A stretch of 64,000 nucleotides of DNA from Oncomelania hupensis (lineage: Eukaryota > Mollusca > Gastropoda > Littorinimorpha > Pomatiopsidae), in the NCBI GenBank assembly GCA_036898135.1, contig CM072525.1, positions 20,393,081 through 20,457,080 on the forward strand, in the 5' to 3' direction. Within the stretch, counting starts at the first letter, position 1; the number at the start of each line of letters is the position of its first letter. This document shows positions 22,317 through 35,157 of the stretch, piece after piece. Both the position numbers and the translations under genes were made by a program. Under the pieces are notes generated by a model. That model saw only the letters and a program-made list of their open reading frames with translations. It did not search any database and was not told where the DNA came from.

Positions 22317-22882
22317 CTGAAAAAAAAAAAGAATCAAATCAAATAAATTATTTCAGTTTTTAGCATGCAGTGGAATGGTCTCCGTGTAGATCTCGTAGTA
22401 GCGTTTTTCTGGACCCCATCAGAGAGAAAGGAAGAACCCCATCTGTAGTTTACAACAGCGTCTGAATCCTGCCATAAAGAACCGTCGATCTCGGTACTTT
22501 AACAAACATTTACCATCAATAAACATGGTTACATTGCCCGCCTAGAAAGAGGACATTTTCATATCAGGATCAGAACTCCGTTTTCCTCTCCAAAAATCGT
22601 TTGAACGTTTCTGAGCAATTTTTAAATTCATCAAATTTTCGACCTTCTTAAAAATTCCTAGCCTGTGCGTTTGTTTTTGCGGTCAGTTTACATAAACATA
22701 CAGAGACGTCTTATACATTTGTTTTTTTTTTTTAAGAAAAGAAAAGAAATCTCCACCGCACTAAACATGCAATAGTACTAGCATTCAATCAGTCAATAAG
22801 TAATCAATAAATAATCAATAAATTACATCAGTTAATCCCACAAGAAATGACGTCATTAAAATGTGACGTCAACAATACTTAC

Positions 22883-22911
22883 ATCGTAGATAAGTCGGAG
22901 AACATACTCAT
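22883..22911 (-). CDS. HNK-1-family sulfotransferase, first coding exon
   Basis: 29 coding bases: MSMFSDLST plus AT, then the donor GTAAGT. ATG at 22911-22909 is preceded in frame by TAA four codons upstream, which fixes the start region; a second ATG two codons later could also serve. Joining to the acceptor at 22316 makes AT|A (Ile) and gives a continuous cytoplasmic tail plus membrane anchor. A perfect donor and matching phase are the evidence; the exon is too short for similarity. Confidence 0.7.
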
Positions 22912-24759
22912 AACTCTGGCTTAGTAGTGTAGCGATCCACTTTAACACTGATTTATTTTAATTGTTTTTATTCACTTCTTTATATCTGCGCTTCTTTATA
23001 AACAAAGTAGAAATAAAACACTTAGCATTAAAACTTCGGTTTATTGGAAAAGTGGTTTTACGATGTAAAATGCTACATTATACAGCTTACTTCAGTATGA
23101 AACCTTTCAGTACTGTTCATTGTGACGTTGGATTATATATTTCAGTTATGCTTTGAACCCCCAAGGAAGCATTTGAAGCGAAATCATGTATTAAATATAT
23201 AATGGTTTTAGTTGGTTACAGTTTTGTCTCTTGCATGTCTTATTTTATCTCGTCTTCTGGTAGGTTACAGAACTATGTACTCTTTATAGACGAATAAAGG
23301 GTCTTTCAACTGTAACATGTTGAAGAAGAAGAAGAAGTAGAAGCTTAATACAGGATGCTTTCACATGAACGTTGAAGTAACAATAATTTTAGCTTCAGGT
23401 TATACTGAAACATTTATACAGAAAACTACTGGTGTAGCTTTTCACAACAGAAAGCTTCTGCGTTTTTGTTCTAAAGCCTCTTTAATAGTGATCGTGACTT
23501 AAACGTTTTAACAGCATGCAACACCCGAACTCAGTTGTAATCTGAACTCTCCACAGTGTCCCTCTGCCGTCTCGCCAATGGTAGGGTGTGGACGTTAAAC
23601 TTCAATGTTCATTCGTTCCACGGTATAAAGCGTTCCATGGAAAATGTCACAACAGCTGCCGTGTCCAGCTTGAACAAAGAATTCTTTTTCACTATTGTGC
23701 TTCGCTGTATATATATTTTTTTTCACACTTTTACATTAGATAAGAGGACCGTAGAAGAGAGGTTACAAAGCCACATTATTGAGGCGAGAGATCTAAAATA
23801 AGTGTTACGCCGTATTTAAAATAAATAAATAAATAATTTTAAAAAAGAGTTTCATAACGTCGCCTTGCGAGTTTCTTACTAAGCAGTTCTTACGCGTCAA
23901 GCGGTACAACAGGCCGAGAACTAAGTAAGTCGAATAGAAACAGCCGCAGGAAAGCCGCTGATAAAAGAGAACACCCCCTCCACCTACTAACCCACCCCTC
24001 CCAAAAAAAATTAGTTAAGATGTCAGTCCCCCAGTGCTAATTATTGCATTGCTGATACTGGAATCGCGTTGAGTCACGCACTTAATTAAATAACTCCAGG
24101 TTTTCCGCGCCTGTATAATTATGTATTCCAAGGGCGGTAAGTCACCCAGTGACTAGACTAGCAGAAGACGGCCTTTTGACTTGTCGGACATGAAGGATTG
24201 TTTCCATTTTCGCAAGAATATCACACACACAAACACCCCCCACCCCCCCACCCCTCACCCCACACACACACATACATACATACATACACACACAAATGTA
24301 CGAATTATTATATAAGCAGATAAGCAGACAGTCATCTCTTAGTAAGAATTAGACATGTTAGACATTTTTGCACAATTTTGATCTAAAACTCAAATATTAG
24401 ACATAAAACAATATAGGCCATGAACATAAAAGCAAATGGCCGCCTTAGCGCGAATTAGACATTGTAGGCGTTTTTTGCGTAATTTTGATCTCGACATCAC
24501 AAAGAATCACTGCATTTAGTCAGTATTACAGCTGAACCAAGTATGACTCAATTAATAGTGTATTTAACTTGTACTATTAAAGCCGAACAAAGCATTATTT
24601 GGCTTCATTTAATGTGGAGCTAAGCACGTCGACCACAGTGTTCAGTTGGCAGTCACAATCCACAAAACTATATGCCCTTCTATTGTAACTAGTGGTCATT
24701 TGAACTGTCCAAGAATGTAATAAAGGCAGTAGTTGGTCCTCACTAATCTAATTCTATAG
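22912..24759. other. Upstream flank of the sulfotransferase, no gene recognised
   Basis: Mostly AT-rich unique sequence that would hold the promoter of the minus-strand gene; no motif stands out. A SINE-D 3' end (TCTCGCCAATGGTAGGG, GACGTTAAACTTCAATG) is at 23553-23620. A GAAGAAGAAG run is at 23322, and C/CA-rich sequence at 24228-24296. Confidence 0.5.
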
Positions 24760-24762
24760 CAT

Positions 24763-25612
24763 AGAATAAATAGTATAACATAGAATGAATAAGATGACAT
24801 AGAATGAATTCTATGAATGAATTCTATGACATATAATGAATTCTATAACATAGAATGAATTCTATAGCAAAGAATGAATTCTATGACATATAATTTATTC
24901 TATAGCATTGAATGAATTCTATGCTATAGAATTCATTCTATGTTATAGAATTCATTCTATGTCATAGAATTCATTCTATGCCTTCTTATTCATTCTATGT
25001 TATACTATTCATTCTATGCCTATAGAATTCATTCTATGTCATAGAATAAATTCTATGTCATAGAATTCATTCTATGCTATAAAATTCATTCTATGCATAT
25101 AGAATTCATTCTTTATTATAGAATTCATTCTATGTTATACAATTTATTCTATGCACATAGAATTCAATTTATGTCATATAATTTATTTTATGTTAAAGAA
25201 TTCATTCTATGTTATAGAATGAATTGTATGCACATAGAATAAATTCTATGTTATAGAATTCATTCTTTGTAATAGAATTCATTCTTTGTAATAGAATTCA
25301 TTCTATGTTATAGAAAATAATTCTATGCATACAAGTGCATTCTATAATATAGAATTGTATTACATACATAGAATCTTATTCTCTATTATAAAATGTTATT
25401 CTATACATAGAATTTTATTATGGACATAGAATTTTACACTATATTATAGAATGTTATTCTATACAAAGAATTTTATTCTATGACTTACAATATTGGTTTC
25501 TTTTTTTATAAATGGAATTTCAACTAATGAATGCTTTTTGTGTGCATAGAATGCTTTCTATGTGCATAGAATTTATTCTATGTATAGAATGGTCACATAG
25601 AATTAATGGACA
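24763..25612. repeat. Satellite of self-complementary CATAGAATGAATTCTATG-like units
   Basis: About 850 bp of short units alternating ATAGAATTCATTCTATG with TTATAGAA, CATAGAA or GCATATAGAA spacers. Left of about 24905 the units read mainly GAATGAATTCTATGACATA, and right of it the complement prevails, so the array is also an inverted repeat at large scale. Outer units are more diverged. Confidence 0.92.
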
Positions 25613-25789
25613 CATGGCGCCCCATACAAACACATATTCTATTCTGTCACTGACAAGCTGACTTCCTGAAATAGGTCTACGGCCTCTATTCATTGACTCC
25701 AAGCGAAAATCCGGAAATCGCACATAAGACTCGCACAGCGTACATTAGACTCGCATAGCATCTCTTCATAGGCAAAACGTAAGCCTCGG

Positions 25790-25985
25790 CCACTCTCAGC
25801 TACGTAGATTCTGTGCCTATTAATAGCAAGGGCGCGCCAACATTCTGGAGCTAAAAATAGCATACACCAAAAGCCGGTAAGAGAAAGAACCGGTAAAACA
25901 TTTTCTCAAAAGGTTTTACCTTTGAGGTCGATTTTTAAAAAACAAAACAGACCCTATCCCATCCCAGAAGAAGCATTCTTCAAGA
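25790..25985 (+). repeat. Dispersed repeat, first copy
   Basis: Shares with 30038-30190, in the same order: GCCTATTAAT, CCAACATTCT, GAGCT.TAAATAGCAT, AAAAGCCGGTAAGAGA, AGAACC, TAGACCCTA / CAGACCCTA. No termini or coding content identified. The sequence from 25986 to 27480 is unique, with nothing recognised. Confidence 0.6.
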
Positions 25986-27483
25986 CGCGCGGTACACACA
26001 AAAATAGGGCCAAAGATCCCAGTACGGCTATGGTATCGAAGTACCGTTAAAAACAGGGGAAATCACTCCCTGTCAGAACCGAAATTGACAATTAAAACTT
26101 CAGCGTTTGGGTTGGTATGAGCAACGAAAACCCGCTTTATCACTGTTTACTGTAATAACAAATGGTTTTGCCAAAAAGTAAACAAAGCCTTCGAGTTGGG
26201 GCCTTTAAAAAAAAAAAAAAGGACTTCATACGAACAGTAAAGCAATGTAATTTAAAGAAAGACATATGCATTGAGGTTAAACATATATATTAAGAGATTA
26301 AGACTTGCAGATATATTTTTAATCAGTAGCTCCAACAAAAGTTAGACCTAAAGGCACACAATTAAAAAGTCTGTATACAGGTATTTGTACCGGCAAGCGA
26401 AAATATCAGAACACTCCTCCTTTCACATTATTATGTGTACATGTGCAGGTTTTTTAAGATTTAAAAATTCCTACAAAAATAACAAAACAAAAATACATTA
26501 AACGTCTAACAGCAAGTAGGCGTAAAATGATGCGATACGTTCTCGTAAAATTAGAAATTATGGCTTGCGCCGAAATTCAAAAAGTAGGTGAAGCAGAAAT
26601 TAGACTGAAAAGGGCCCAATACAAGTCGCAAATACTATGAAATAATTATGGACACATGCTTTCAAAGTGGAAACAGTACGTTCCAAGGCACTAACTATCA
26701 TGATGCTACGACTGAATTTTGCCCATTCTACAACGCCTGAATGCAACGAAGCTGTGTTCACGATTTAGAACGTCCAACCAGGACATTAAGTGCACCATAT
26801 TTAAATAGCAGCCAGTATTATATATAACGTGTAAGGACTTTGACTAAATCATTTCCTGTCGCCGTGCTTTATTATAACGGACCCGAGAAGTCTGCTGCCT
26901 TGAAGGACGCTATTTGTTGCTGATGGTGACGTTGATAGTTTAGTGATTGTGCGTGCGCGGTGGTTTGATTGAAGCGATGGTGGTCGTGTTACCGGTGGTA
27001 GGTAACGGTCGAGTTTAACTCCCCTTTACACCAAAATATCATTGAGCGCGAAAACCTCCACGGTCCAACTGAGATGGAAGTCCCATGGTAGAACTCTCGA
27101 ATTCATTATTTTGTAAACCGCTCACCAGGGCTGACCTTACTTATTGTCCAATCTCGACGGTGACGAAAAACATTTTGTCTCTCAGAAGTCGAAGTTCTGC
27201 AATTACTCTTTATTCGGTGTATCACCTTTCCTTGTCATTGCAGTGGTAATTCATCTGTTTGGAACGACTGTGCCTCTACTCCATTTTTAGGAGTTAATCA
27301 CTTTCTGGTTTATCAGAAGGTCTTTTGAACGCTCGGAAGTTTAGATTCAAATTTCGCCAACGTTAGATGTCACTTAAAAAAAAATAAAGATATGTTTATC
27401 TTTACAAGCAAAATGTTATCTCTTGGCGTGAATGAGATATTTATAAAAATTCATGTAGGGGTTTTAGGCAACTAATAAAGTGT

Positions 27484-27500
27484 GTTTTGTGTGTGTGTGC

Positions 27501-27545
<45 letters not shown>
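27484..27545. repeat. GT dinucleotide microsatellite
   Basis: About 28 GT units abutting the 5' end of R575 copy 4. Confidence 0.95.
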
Positions 27546-27546
<1 letters not shown>

Positions 27547-28128
27547 CGTTGGGGTGCCGGGTTTCAGTATAAATAGTATCCCCACTTTCTGGAAATTTAG
27601 TGCTTTAAATTCCCACTGTCGTTGTCTTTCTCATTTGCTCTTTCTCATTCCTGCTCTGTTCTATCAATCTGCTATACTATATTCTTCTTCGCTAGACCAG
27701 TCCCCTACCTTTTTTTTTATTGAAAACTCTTCCGGGACAAGACTCCTTATTTGTGTGTGAGGTCTGTTGGATCAGCTTGGGAATATTGGACGCTTTCTGC
27801 CAGGTGGTCACTAGGGCTTCCTATGATGTTATTATTTAGCAATGTAGGCATTTTATATGTATGTGTTTTGTTGATAATTTATAATGATGTTTGTATTCTA
27901 TTTTGTTTTTGTTTAACGGGGTTTCGATAAATTAGAGTACAGCCTCAGCGTCCCCTACGTGGGATGTCTTTATTGTAAAGTGACTGGCTGGTGGAGAGCT
28001 TTCAGTTTTACCACTAGGGTTGTTTCAGCAGACCTTTTATGCGGATCAGGGGTTGTCCGGTCCTGATTTGGCTCGGAGGAGTCCGCTGGACCTAAAGCAA
28101 TAATCATGTAATGTCATAATGTAATGTG
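27546..28128 (+). mobile_element. R575 retroposon copy 4
   Basis: Full-length sense copy beginning CGTTGGGGTGCCGGGTTTCA and ending GAGTCCGCTGGACCTAAAGC, then an ATGTA/ATGTC tail. From 28129 to 28997: a GTTT run, a GGT-rich tract at 28330-28432 and no gene. Confidence 0.88.
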
Positions 28129-28997
28129 TATGCTTGTTTGTTTGTTTGTTTGATTGTTCTCTCGCTGGCAATATTGACGTAAAAATTAGACTCACTATAA
28201 ATCCTAATTTTGAAAAGCTCAATGAGCAGCTCTTAGAGCCTGAAAGTGTGCTGCATAGGAATATTTACGTTACAAACGTTTTCAGGTATTTCTTGTGGAC
28301 CTTTAACAAAATGGAATGATGTTGGTCATTGATGATGGTGGCGGTGGTGGCGGTGAATGTATGGTAATTGAGGTGGTGGAGGTGGTGCTGTTTGATAGGG
28401 GTGGTGGTGGTGGCGGTGGTGGTGAAGTGTTGTATGATGGTCACACCTGTTGCCGATAAACTATGCGATCTTTATTGATAGGCCACGCTTTAAAAATATT
28501 TATATAATAATCATAAATTAAAACAAAACGGCAAGTGATTTAGATGCGTCCCTGTCCTCTTTGCCGTAGTGAAAGCAGCGCGTCAAAAGAGTAATAATAG
28601 TAAAAATTACAAATAAAATGTAAAAATAGCAAAAGATGGGTAGCATTTCAAACGCTTCCCCAGGTATTCCTGCTTTGATGAAGAAAGGATCTACAAAACT
28701 CTACGTAAGGCGGCAAACCATTGTGACATTTTTTCTTGTCGTCTGTCTTAGTGCAGGTAGCAATTCAAACAGAGAGTAATAATGATACAATCGAAACAAG
28801 ACGGCGCGTCATTCAAATGCTTACCTGTCATCCTTATCAACTATATATCAATCAGTATCACAAGGTCTAAAAATGAAACCGATAAACACCAAAAAATCTA
28901 CTTGCGGAACATTGACGACGACGACGTTCACGACCACGACGACGTTCACGACCACGACGATGATGACGACGACGACGCTTTTTGGTGTTCTTGGTAT

Positions 28998-29135
28998 GGT
29001 TTCCTCCGGGTACTCAGGTTTCTTCCCTCCATTCAGCAATGGTATTGGATGCAGTCAATAAAAAAATGTCAAAAACAAATCGATTTCCACTCTTTGTTCT
29101 AATAACGACCTCCCTGTCTTTACACCTTGGCGTGT
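28998..29135 (+). mobile_element. SINE-A fragment
   Basis: CCTCCGGGTACTCAGGTTTC, AATGGTATTGGATGCAGTCA and CCCTGTCTTTACACC match the body of the SINE at 40811. A CGACGA-rich tract precedes it (28915-28975). Confidence 0.75.
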
Positions 29136-29284
29136 ATGCGTACAATACACTATGCATTTAACGGTTTTTTTCTTAAACTGGAAAAGCGCGCTTGAGAAAT
29201 ATCTTGATTAGTGACTGATTGATTACTTTAGTGATGGTTGCTTGATTGACCACTTTCATTATTGATTTATCCTTTTTTTCTTTT

Positions 29285-29425
29285 ACATAGAGCGCTTTTC
29301 CGGCTCGACAGCTGCTCAAGGCGCTGATCGATGCAGGATCTCACTCAAGCCGCCAGAGACGCCAACCTGCAGCCTTTGGGCGTCCAGACAAGTGAGCACA
29401 ATCCTAGGCGACAGAGTATGAAGGA
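29285..29425 (-). mobile_element. SINE-E fragment
   Basis: GAGCGCTTTTCCGGCTCGAC, CTCAAGGCGCTGATCGATGC, CTCAAGCCGCCAGAGACGC and CAGCCTTTGGGCGTCCAGAC correspond to the 3' half of the SINE at 43408, reversed. From 29426 to 30037 no gene is seen; a GT repeat is at 29739-29810. Confidence 0.7.
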
Positions 29426-29775
29426 GGAGAGACCTACATCTTGTTGGGTGTATTTGTGTAACCGGTACTCCCCAGTACCCGTCTATAGGACATGAGCGTC
29501 ATGATCTTTACGGCCTGCAATGTTATCGCTTAACACTCAATGTTTCATGTTCCTCCGTTGCAGACACCACTGAGGCAATGGCGCATCTTATAGCATTCTG
29601 GTCAATTCACACACTGTCAGAGAGAAGCCGGTTGCTGCCGTCCTCGTTTCCAAGTATTGAGAATGCTGTCGAACTTTTTAGTGGTGGCGGCTGTAATGGC
29701 TTTTTTGTAATTGGAAGGTTCGTGGAAGTTCCTGAACTGGGTGTGTGTTGGTGTGTGGGTGTGTGGGTGTGTGTT

Positions 29776-29811
<36 letters not shown>

Positions 29812-30037
29812 TCCAAAAGGTTCAGGAACCTAAGTTTGGGATCTAAGAACTTCGATAAAAAAGGAAAGGTTCGAGAACCTCCACGAAACATCCAATTAAA
29901 AGGGCCGATTTTTATCACGCCCCCTCGACATATCCTTTTACCATTCAAAGTGTCTGCCCACTGGTAAACAAAAAAAAAACTTACAACAAAAACTAACACT
30001 TGCAAGAGAACTGTGCTTTTTTAAATAAATAAATTTT

Positions 30038-30190
30038 GTAGTTTGTGCGCCTATTAATTGCAACTGCTAGCCAACATTCTTGAGCTGTAAATAGCATCTA
30101 TAAAAGCCGGTAAGAGACAGAACCCGTTTAAAAAAAGTGCTAGGTAAGGGTTTTTGTTGTAGGTTGATGAAATAGACCCTAATCTACCCT
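30038..30190 (+). repeat. Dispersed repeat, second copy
   Basis: Diverged partner of 25790-25985, best preserved at AAAAGCCGGTAAGAGACAGA. Confidence 0.6.
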
Positions 30191-30199
30191 CATCAAAGT

Positions 30200-30840
30200 C
30201 CAAGGCTAATCTCTCAACACGGTGCATAGCTTCAAATATTTAGGAGCCACTGTATCAGACAATAGGTCCCGACAGGAAGTCCTCTCCAGGATCGCACAAA
30301 CAACTGCTGCCTGACAAGGTTGAAGCGCATTTGGAAAGACAGGACCATCAGTCTACACTCCAAAATAAGGCTGTTGCGCTCCCTTGTGATCTCCATCTTT
30401 TTATTCGCTTGCGAAACATGGACCCTCACAGCAGATCTACAACGAAGAATACAAAGGGTGGAGATGAGGTGCTAAAGAAAGATTCTGGGCATTTCCTATA
30501 CCCAGCACATCACCAACGACGAAGTCCGACAGACCATCACACAAGCCATTGGACAACACGATGACATGCTCACAGTGGTGAAGAAACGGAAAATCCGATG
30601 ATATATCAACGTCACCAGAGCATCAGGCCTTGCAAAGACCATCCTGCAAGGCACAGTGCAAGGAGGCAGATAAAGAGGGAGACAGAAAACGAGGTGGGAG
30701 GACAACATTCGAGAATGGACTGGCTTGACACTGAGCGAAGCCATGAGTGTTGCTGAAGCAAAGAAAAATGGAGTACGCTGGTTAAACGATCAACTGTGGT
30801 GCCCCAACGACTCTCGAGTTACGGGATAGGATACGATAGG
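30200..30840 (+). mobile_element. LINE 3' fragment, decayed
   Basis: Frameshifted remains of a non-LTR reverse transcriptase C-terminal region. Readable pieces are HSFKYLGATVSD, EVLSRIAQTTAA, RLKRIWKDRTISLHSKIRLL, VISIFLFACETWTLTADLQ and the terminal block with ILQGTVQGG. The end is a GGATA tandem (30826-30846), the same tail as the copy at 16706-17041. Several stops and indels show it is dead. Confidence 0.88.
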
Positions 30841-30921
30841 ATAGGACTTGCCCGTCGATGTTATTCTTATTCAAATAACAAAGGATAGTGTAGAACGTCG
30901 TCTAATCTTCTTACTCTTCTT

Positions 30922-31085
30922 TCTTGTGGCGCCGTGGATTAATCGCCGGTTTCCCATGCCGAAGATCGCGGGTTCGACTCCCGCAAGGGGCGAACGAGAC
31001 TATGGAGGTCACCGAGGGTATTCTCCGGGTACTTCGGCTACCTCCATCCCTTCAATAATGGTATTGGATTCGATATAGTTATTGT
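30922..31085 (+). mobile_element. SINE-A copy
   Basis: Head GTGGCGCCGTGGATTAATCG, B-box GGGTTCGACTCCC, then CGAGGGTATTCTCCGGGTAC and CTTCAATAATGGTATTGG. The 3' half found at 40975-41253 is missing. 31086-31470 is AT-rich with nothing recognised. Confidence 0.8.
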
Positions 31086-31479
31086 CCCTATAAATTACAC
31101 GGAACTGTAGTGTGTGGCTTGACAATTTCCTATCAATAAAAACAAAGACAATGATACACTTTAAGATACAATATCAGATTATTACATAACATTATTATAT
31201 CACATTATTACATAACATTATTATATCACATTAACACTACATGTAGCACTGCGGCGCAGTAAAACACCGTAAATTTTCTAATTTATTTTCAACGAAAAAT
31301 AAGACTATTCTGCTGAAACTGGCTAGGTTTATGAAAATAATAATGGATTGCTTTAGAACGTAATATAATGATTTGTAATATTAATGATAGTAATAATAGT
31401 TTTTTTTTCAATAATGACAATATAAATACTCAATACCAGTGTGTACCCCCCCCCCCTTCTCCCTTCTTTATCACCCTAT

Positions 31480-31782
31480 CTTGCGAGAGAGTGCGTGCGA
31501 TTTGTGATCAGCTTGTGTGGACATAAGTTTTATGTAGTATGCTTGTGTTGTGTTATAATAATGAATGTGTATTTTGTAAATGTTTATTATGTCTCTTAGA
31601 ACGCGAGTGTGAAAGATAACTTTTATTTTTGTAATATATGTACATATGTATTTTATATTGCATTTTATGATTTGTATGGTTATACTACATGTATGTTTAT
31701 TTTTATTCATTTTCGTTGTATCCACGTGCCCCAAGGGGTTTTATGGAATAAAGCGCTTTTGACTTTGACTTTGACTTTGTTA
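31480..31782 (+). mobile_element. Probable LINE 3' UTR with TTGACTT tail
   Basis: AT-rich sequence ending in GCCCCAAGGGGTTTTATGG, AATAAAGCGC and repeated TTTGACT. No coding remnant is included. A related ending is at 3100-3146. Confidence 0.5.
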
Positions 31783-31912
31783 ACCTTCACTTCCACACTA
31801 CACGCACTAGACCATACCTAGCAAGCTTCCAAACCATCAGTCAGCAACTCTCACAAGTAGAATTTACACATGAGCAAGGGGGTGAGGCACTATTAAAACG
31901 AGGTTGATTGAT

Positions 31913-31962
31913 TTATTGTTGCTTTAGGTCCAGCGGACTCTTCCGAGCCAAATCAGGACCGG
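31913..31962 (-). mobile_element. R575 fragment, 3' 50 bp only
   Basis: GCTTTAGGTCCAGCGGACTC to AATCAGGACCGG, the 3' end of R575 in reverse, an extreme 5' truncation (R575 copy 5). Confidence 0.85.
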
Positions 31963-32075
31963 TAAAACGAGGTACTATCACAGTTTGTATCCACTGGTGT
32001 ATTGGTTTTTCTTCATTGCGCGTTAAGCTACGTTAAACTAACAAGGATCCGATGGGACAACTGATTGTTAGTTAT

Positions 32076-32662
32076 TCATTGCTTACTGGGTCCAGCGGAT
32101 TGCAAACAGCCGAATCAGGACCACAAAATCAAAACCACAACTTAGCTGAAAGAGGACTCACCCCTGATCCACATAAAAGTTCTGCTGAAACAACCCCAGT
32201 GGTAACACTGATGGCACTCCACAAGCCGGTCACTGTACAAAAAAGGCATCCCACGCTGGGGATGCTGAGGCTATACTCTAATTTATCGATCCCCCGTTTA
32301 CAAAAACAAATAGAATACAAACATCATTACAAAATATCAACAAAACACATACATATAAAATGCCAACATTGCTAAATAATAATATCGTAGGAAGCCCTAG
32401 TGAACATTTGGCAGAAAGCGTCCAATATTCCCAAGCTGATACAACAGACCTCACACACAAATGAGGAGTTTTGTCGCAGAAGAGGTTCCAAGAAAACAGG
32501 TAGGTGACTGGTCTAGCGAAGAAGAAGATAGTATAGTAGATTGATAGTAGGAATGAGAAAGAACAAATGAGAAAGACAACAACAGTGGGAATTTAAAGCA
32601 CTTAATTTCCAGAAAATGAAAATACTATTTATACAGAAACCCCCGGCACCTCCACGGAAGTG
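32076..32662 (-). mobile_element. R575 retroposon copy 6, variant subfamily
   Basis: Antisense copy whose 3' end reads GGGTCCAGCGGATTGCAAAC instead of the usual GGTCCAGCGGACTCTTCCGA. The same variant is at 45301, 55766 and 61393. The 5' end (CCCCGGCACCTCCACGG) abuts a SINE head. Confidence 0.85.
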
Positions 32663-32770
32663 GGAGTAAAGTGTCTTTCCCAAGGACACAACACAATGCC
32701 CCGGCCTGGGCTCGAACCCGGGACCTTCAGATCCGCAAGCCAAAGCTCTACCATTAGGCCACCGTGCCTC
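32663..32770 (-). mobile_element. tRNA-derived SINE head (SINE-G), minus strand
   Basis: On the minus strand: GGCACGGTGGCCTAATGGTA (A-box), GGTCCCGGGTTCGAGCCC (B-box) and then GTGTCCTTGGGAAAGACACT. This is a SINE truncated after about 108 bp, with no other copy in the window. Confidence 0.75.
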
Positions 32771-32774
32771 CCTT

Positions 32775-33095
32775 GCTTTTGTGGCCGAGTGGTCTAAGGC
32801 GAGACTAACTTGCTTCGGCCACAGGCTAGAAACCAATGGCGCCTGACAGGTGTGGGATCGATAAAGCGTCTGGGCGTTATGTTTCTCCCAATATTATTTA
32901 CTTTCGACTCGGGCAACGTCTCGAGGGTTTTCTCCGAGTACTCCGGTTTGCTCCCCTAGAAAAAATTTCAAAAATTCAACTAATATTATGTAGGTTGGGT
33001 TTTGGCGCGTTACAGGCTGCGATTAGACTACGCCTTCCCCAGGGGAGGCGGCCCAGAATTTCCCGATAAAAATGGAAAATAAAGTATCCACCAAA
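32775..33095 (+). mobile_element. SINE-C copy
   Basis: Starts TTGTGGCCGAGTGGTCTAAG, like a Leu/Ser tRNA, and ends CCCGATAAAAATGGAAAATA. Pairs with 16157-16475 along its length. Two family members of nearly the same length in opposite orientation define the element. Confidence 0.8.
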
Positions 33096-35157
33096 AAAAA
33101 AAAAAACCTTAATCATCCGTACCACAAATACTGTTTCAAAGACCGTACATAATGAGAAGACTTACCGATTGTTTACATTAGCTGGGCTAAGCCATCGGCG
33201 ACAGTTGCAAACCCGCAGAAATTCTAACGAAAGCATCGGACTGGCCGCCGTGCACGGTACAGATGTAAGCTTAATCCTGGACACGCTTGAGTAAAAGAGA
33301 GTGCTGCTAGAGATGGCTGGAAGCTCAGTGCGACAGTGAAAATTGAGATGGGTGCTTGACCTCTCCAGATCAATTTAACAGCACCGCGAGTGAATCGGGA
33401 TCTACCAACGTGGCATCGACATTGATTGAACCAAGTCATAAAACTGCCTCGTCGCCATGGTATATATCTAAATGTTCCCCTTTACCTATCCCCCTCCCCA
33501 TCCCCCAACTCCATGGAGAAAGCCTATGTTCCACCAGGTCTATCTATATTCCTCCATGCCTTTGTCTCCACATGAATGTCATCCCGCACCCACCCCCTCC
33601 ACCCCCACCCCCACTCCCCTATAGGTCTGTTTACCCAGACCTAAATTCCCCAGGGCTATGTTCTCCCACATACCTGGAAGAACATGGACCTGGAGAACAC
33701 AGGCCGGGGAAATACATAATTAGAATTGAGTGAACATAGTCCTGGGGAACTCAGGGCTAAGCCTTCGCGACACCCACACTGCTCCACAGACCATGCTTTA
33801 AGAAAATTGATTGTGATATCGATTGGGTTGTTTGTCAGATGTTATCGTAAGTTCAAAGTGACAGTTTGAAGTTTCGACACACAATCGTAAATAAAGAACA
33901 ACAGCTTTTATAGTTTTTATCATTCAGCTCAGTACCAAAACATCGAGACGGAACAGTGTCAATTTTATGTCCCATCTAAACAAAACGACGCAGAAATTAA
34001 TGCTGGATGCTATGTAGGCGCTTTTTCCCAAATCACCAATCAAGCTCAAAACGCGGCGATCTGTAGTAAAATACACGCTCACTTGCGTTCCACCCACTCT
34101 CACCCACACACAAAACAAAAACATATCATTCCGTAACTCAAAACATGTAAAGGCGGGGAGATCGCTTTTAGAAGAAAAAGTAGAAGAGGAACTAACAGCT
34201 CAGTATCCCCAATGAAGGTTTCGCGTCAAATCTGACAGCATGATACATTGAAGGTAAGGTGACAGTCTTTGTGCAATACTGTCCTACACTAGGAGGACGA
34301 CCGCTGTTGGCTGAGAGCAAAGTGTTTGACTACTTCAGCAGAGTGACCCAGCGTGTGTGTAAGGCATGTGTGTGTGTCCGCCCGTCCGTCCGTCTGTATG
34401 TGTAGAACCTGTCCCTTGTCATCTAGTGACATAGTTTAGTTTTTGATCTGGTCACAGATGTGTGTAAACATTAGACCTATATTGAAAGCAATCTACGAGA
34501 AATTAAAGTCGTTTAGATCCGATTCTTGTGCTATTATTATTTTGCGTGTGACTGAGACAGCGTGCACACATGCTTGTGTATTGTGTGACTGTGTTAGAGG
34601 TAATAAGGATGAGGGTATTGATTTAGTATAGAGATCCCACCCAGAAATGGAATCTCTGTATTCAGGAGAAGAAAAAAAACCACGTGCCGCAGGGTTGTTT
34701 TAGGGCCTTTAGAAGACTTTGTTAACGTTTGGCGAAAATGAGTTTAGCCTAGCATTTGCATTTTTATTACATAAAACCTAAAAGGCGCTATATAACAATG
34801 ATAAAGAGGGTTTTCGTTGCTCAAAACACGGGGACATTAAGGGACATTAAGTAAATACAATCGATCTTAGATAACACAGAGGTAGTGGATTCTTGATAGA
34901 ACAGGTTGGAATGTATGAAGACCTTAACCAAATAGAATGCCTCATCGCTAGCACAGCAGTAGCAGAGATATTGGACCCGCTATGCTATATATCGAGGCTT
35001 TACTGTCCTTTTGCTATCCTGGATCCATTCTCCTTAATTAACCGTACCCGTTTTCAAACCGACAGCTTAGGTTTGAATTTTCCCTTTCTGCTCTGGCAAG
35101 GAGCGAGTTCCCATGTTTGACGGTACACCACTACGCTCTACGATCTACTGGAGGATA
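33096..35157. other. No gene recognised
   Basis: Unique-looking sequence. A C-rich stretch at 33590-33620, a SINE-A 3' end on the minus strand at 34003-34075 (GGCGCTTTTTCCCAAATCAC ... AAAACGCGGCGATC), and GTCC/GTCT repeats near 34380. No splice-consistent exon was seen. Confidence 0.4.
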
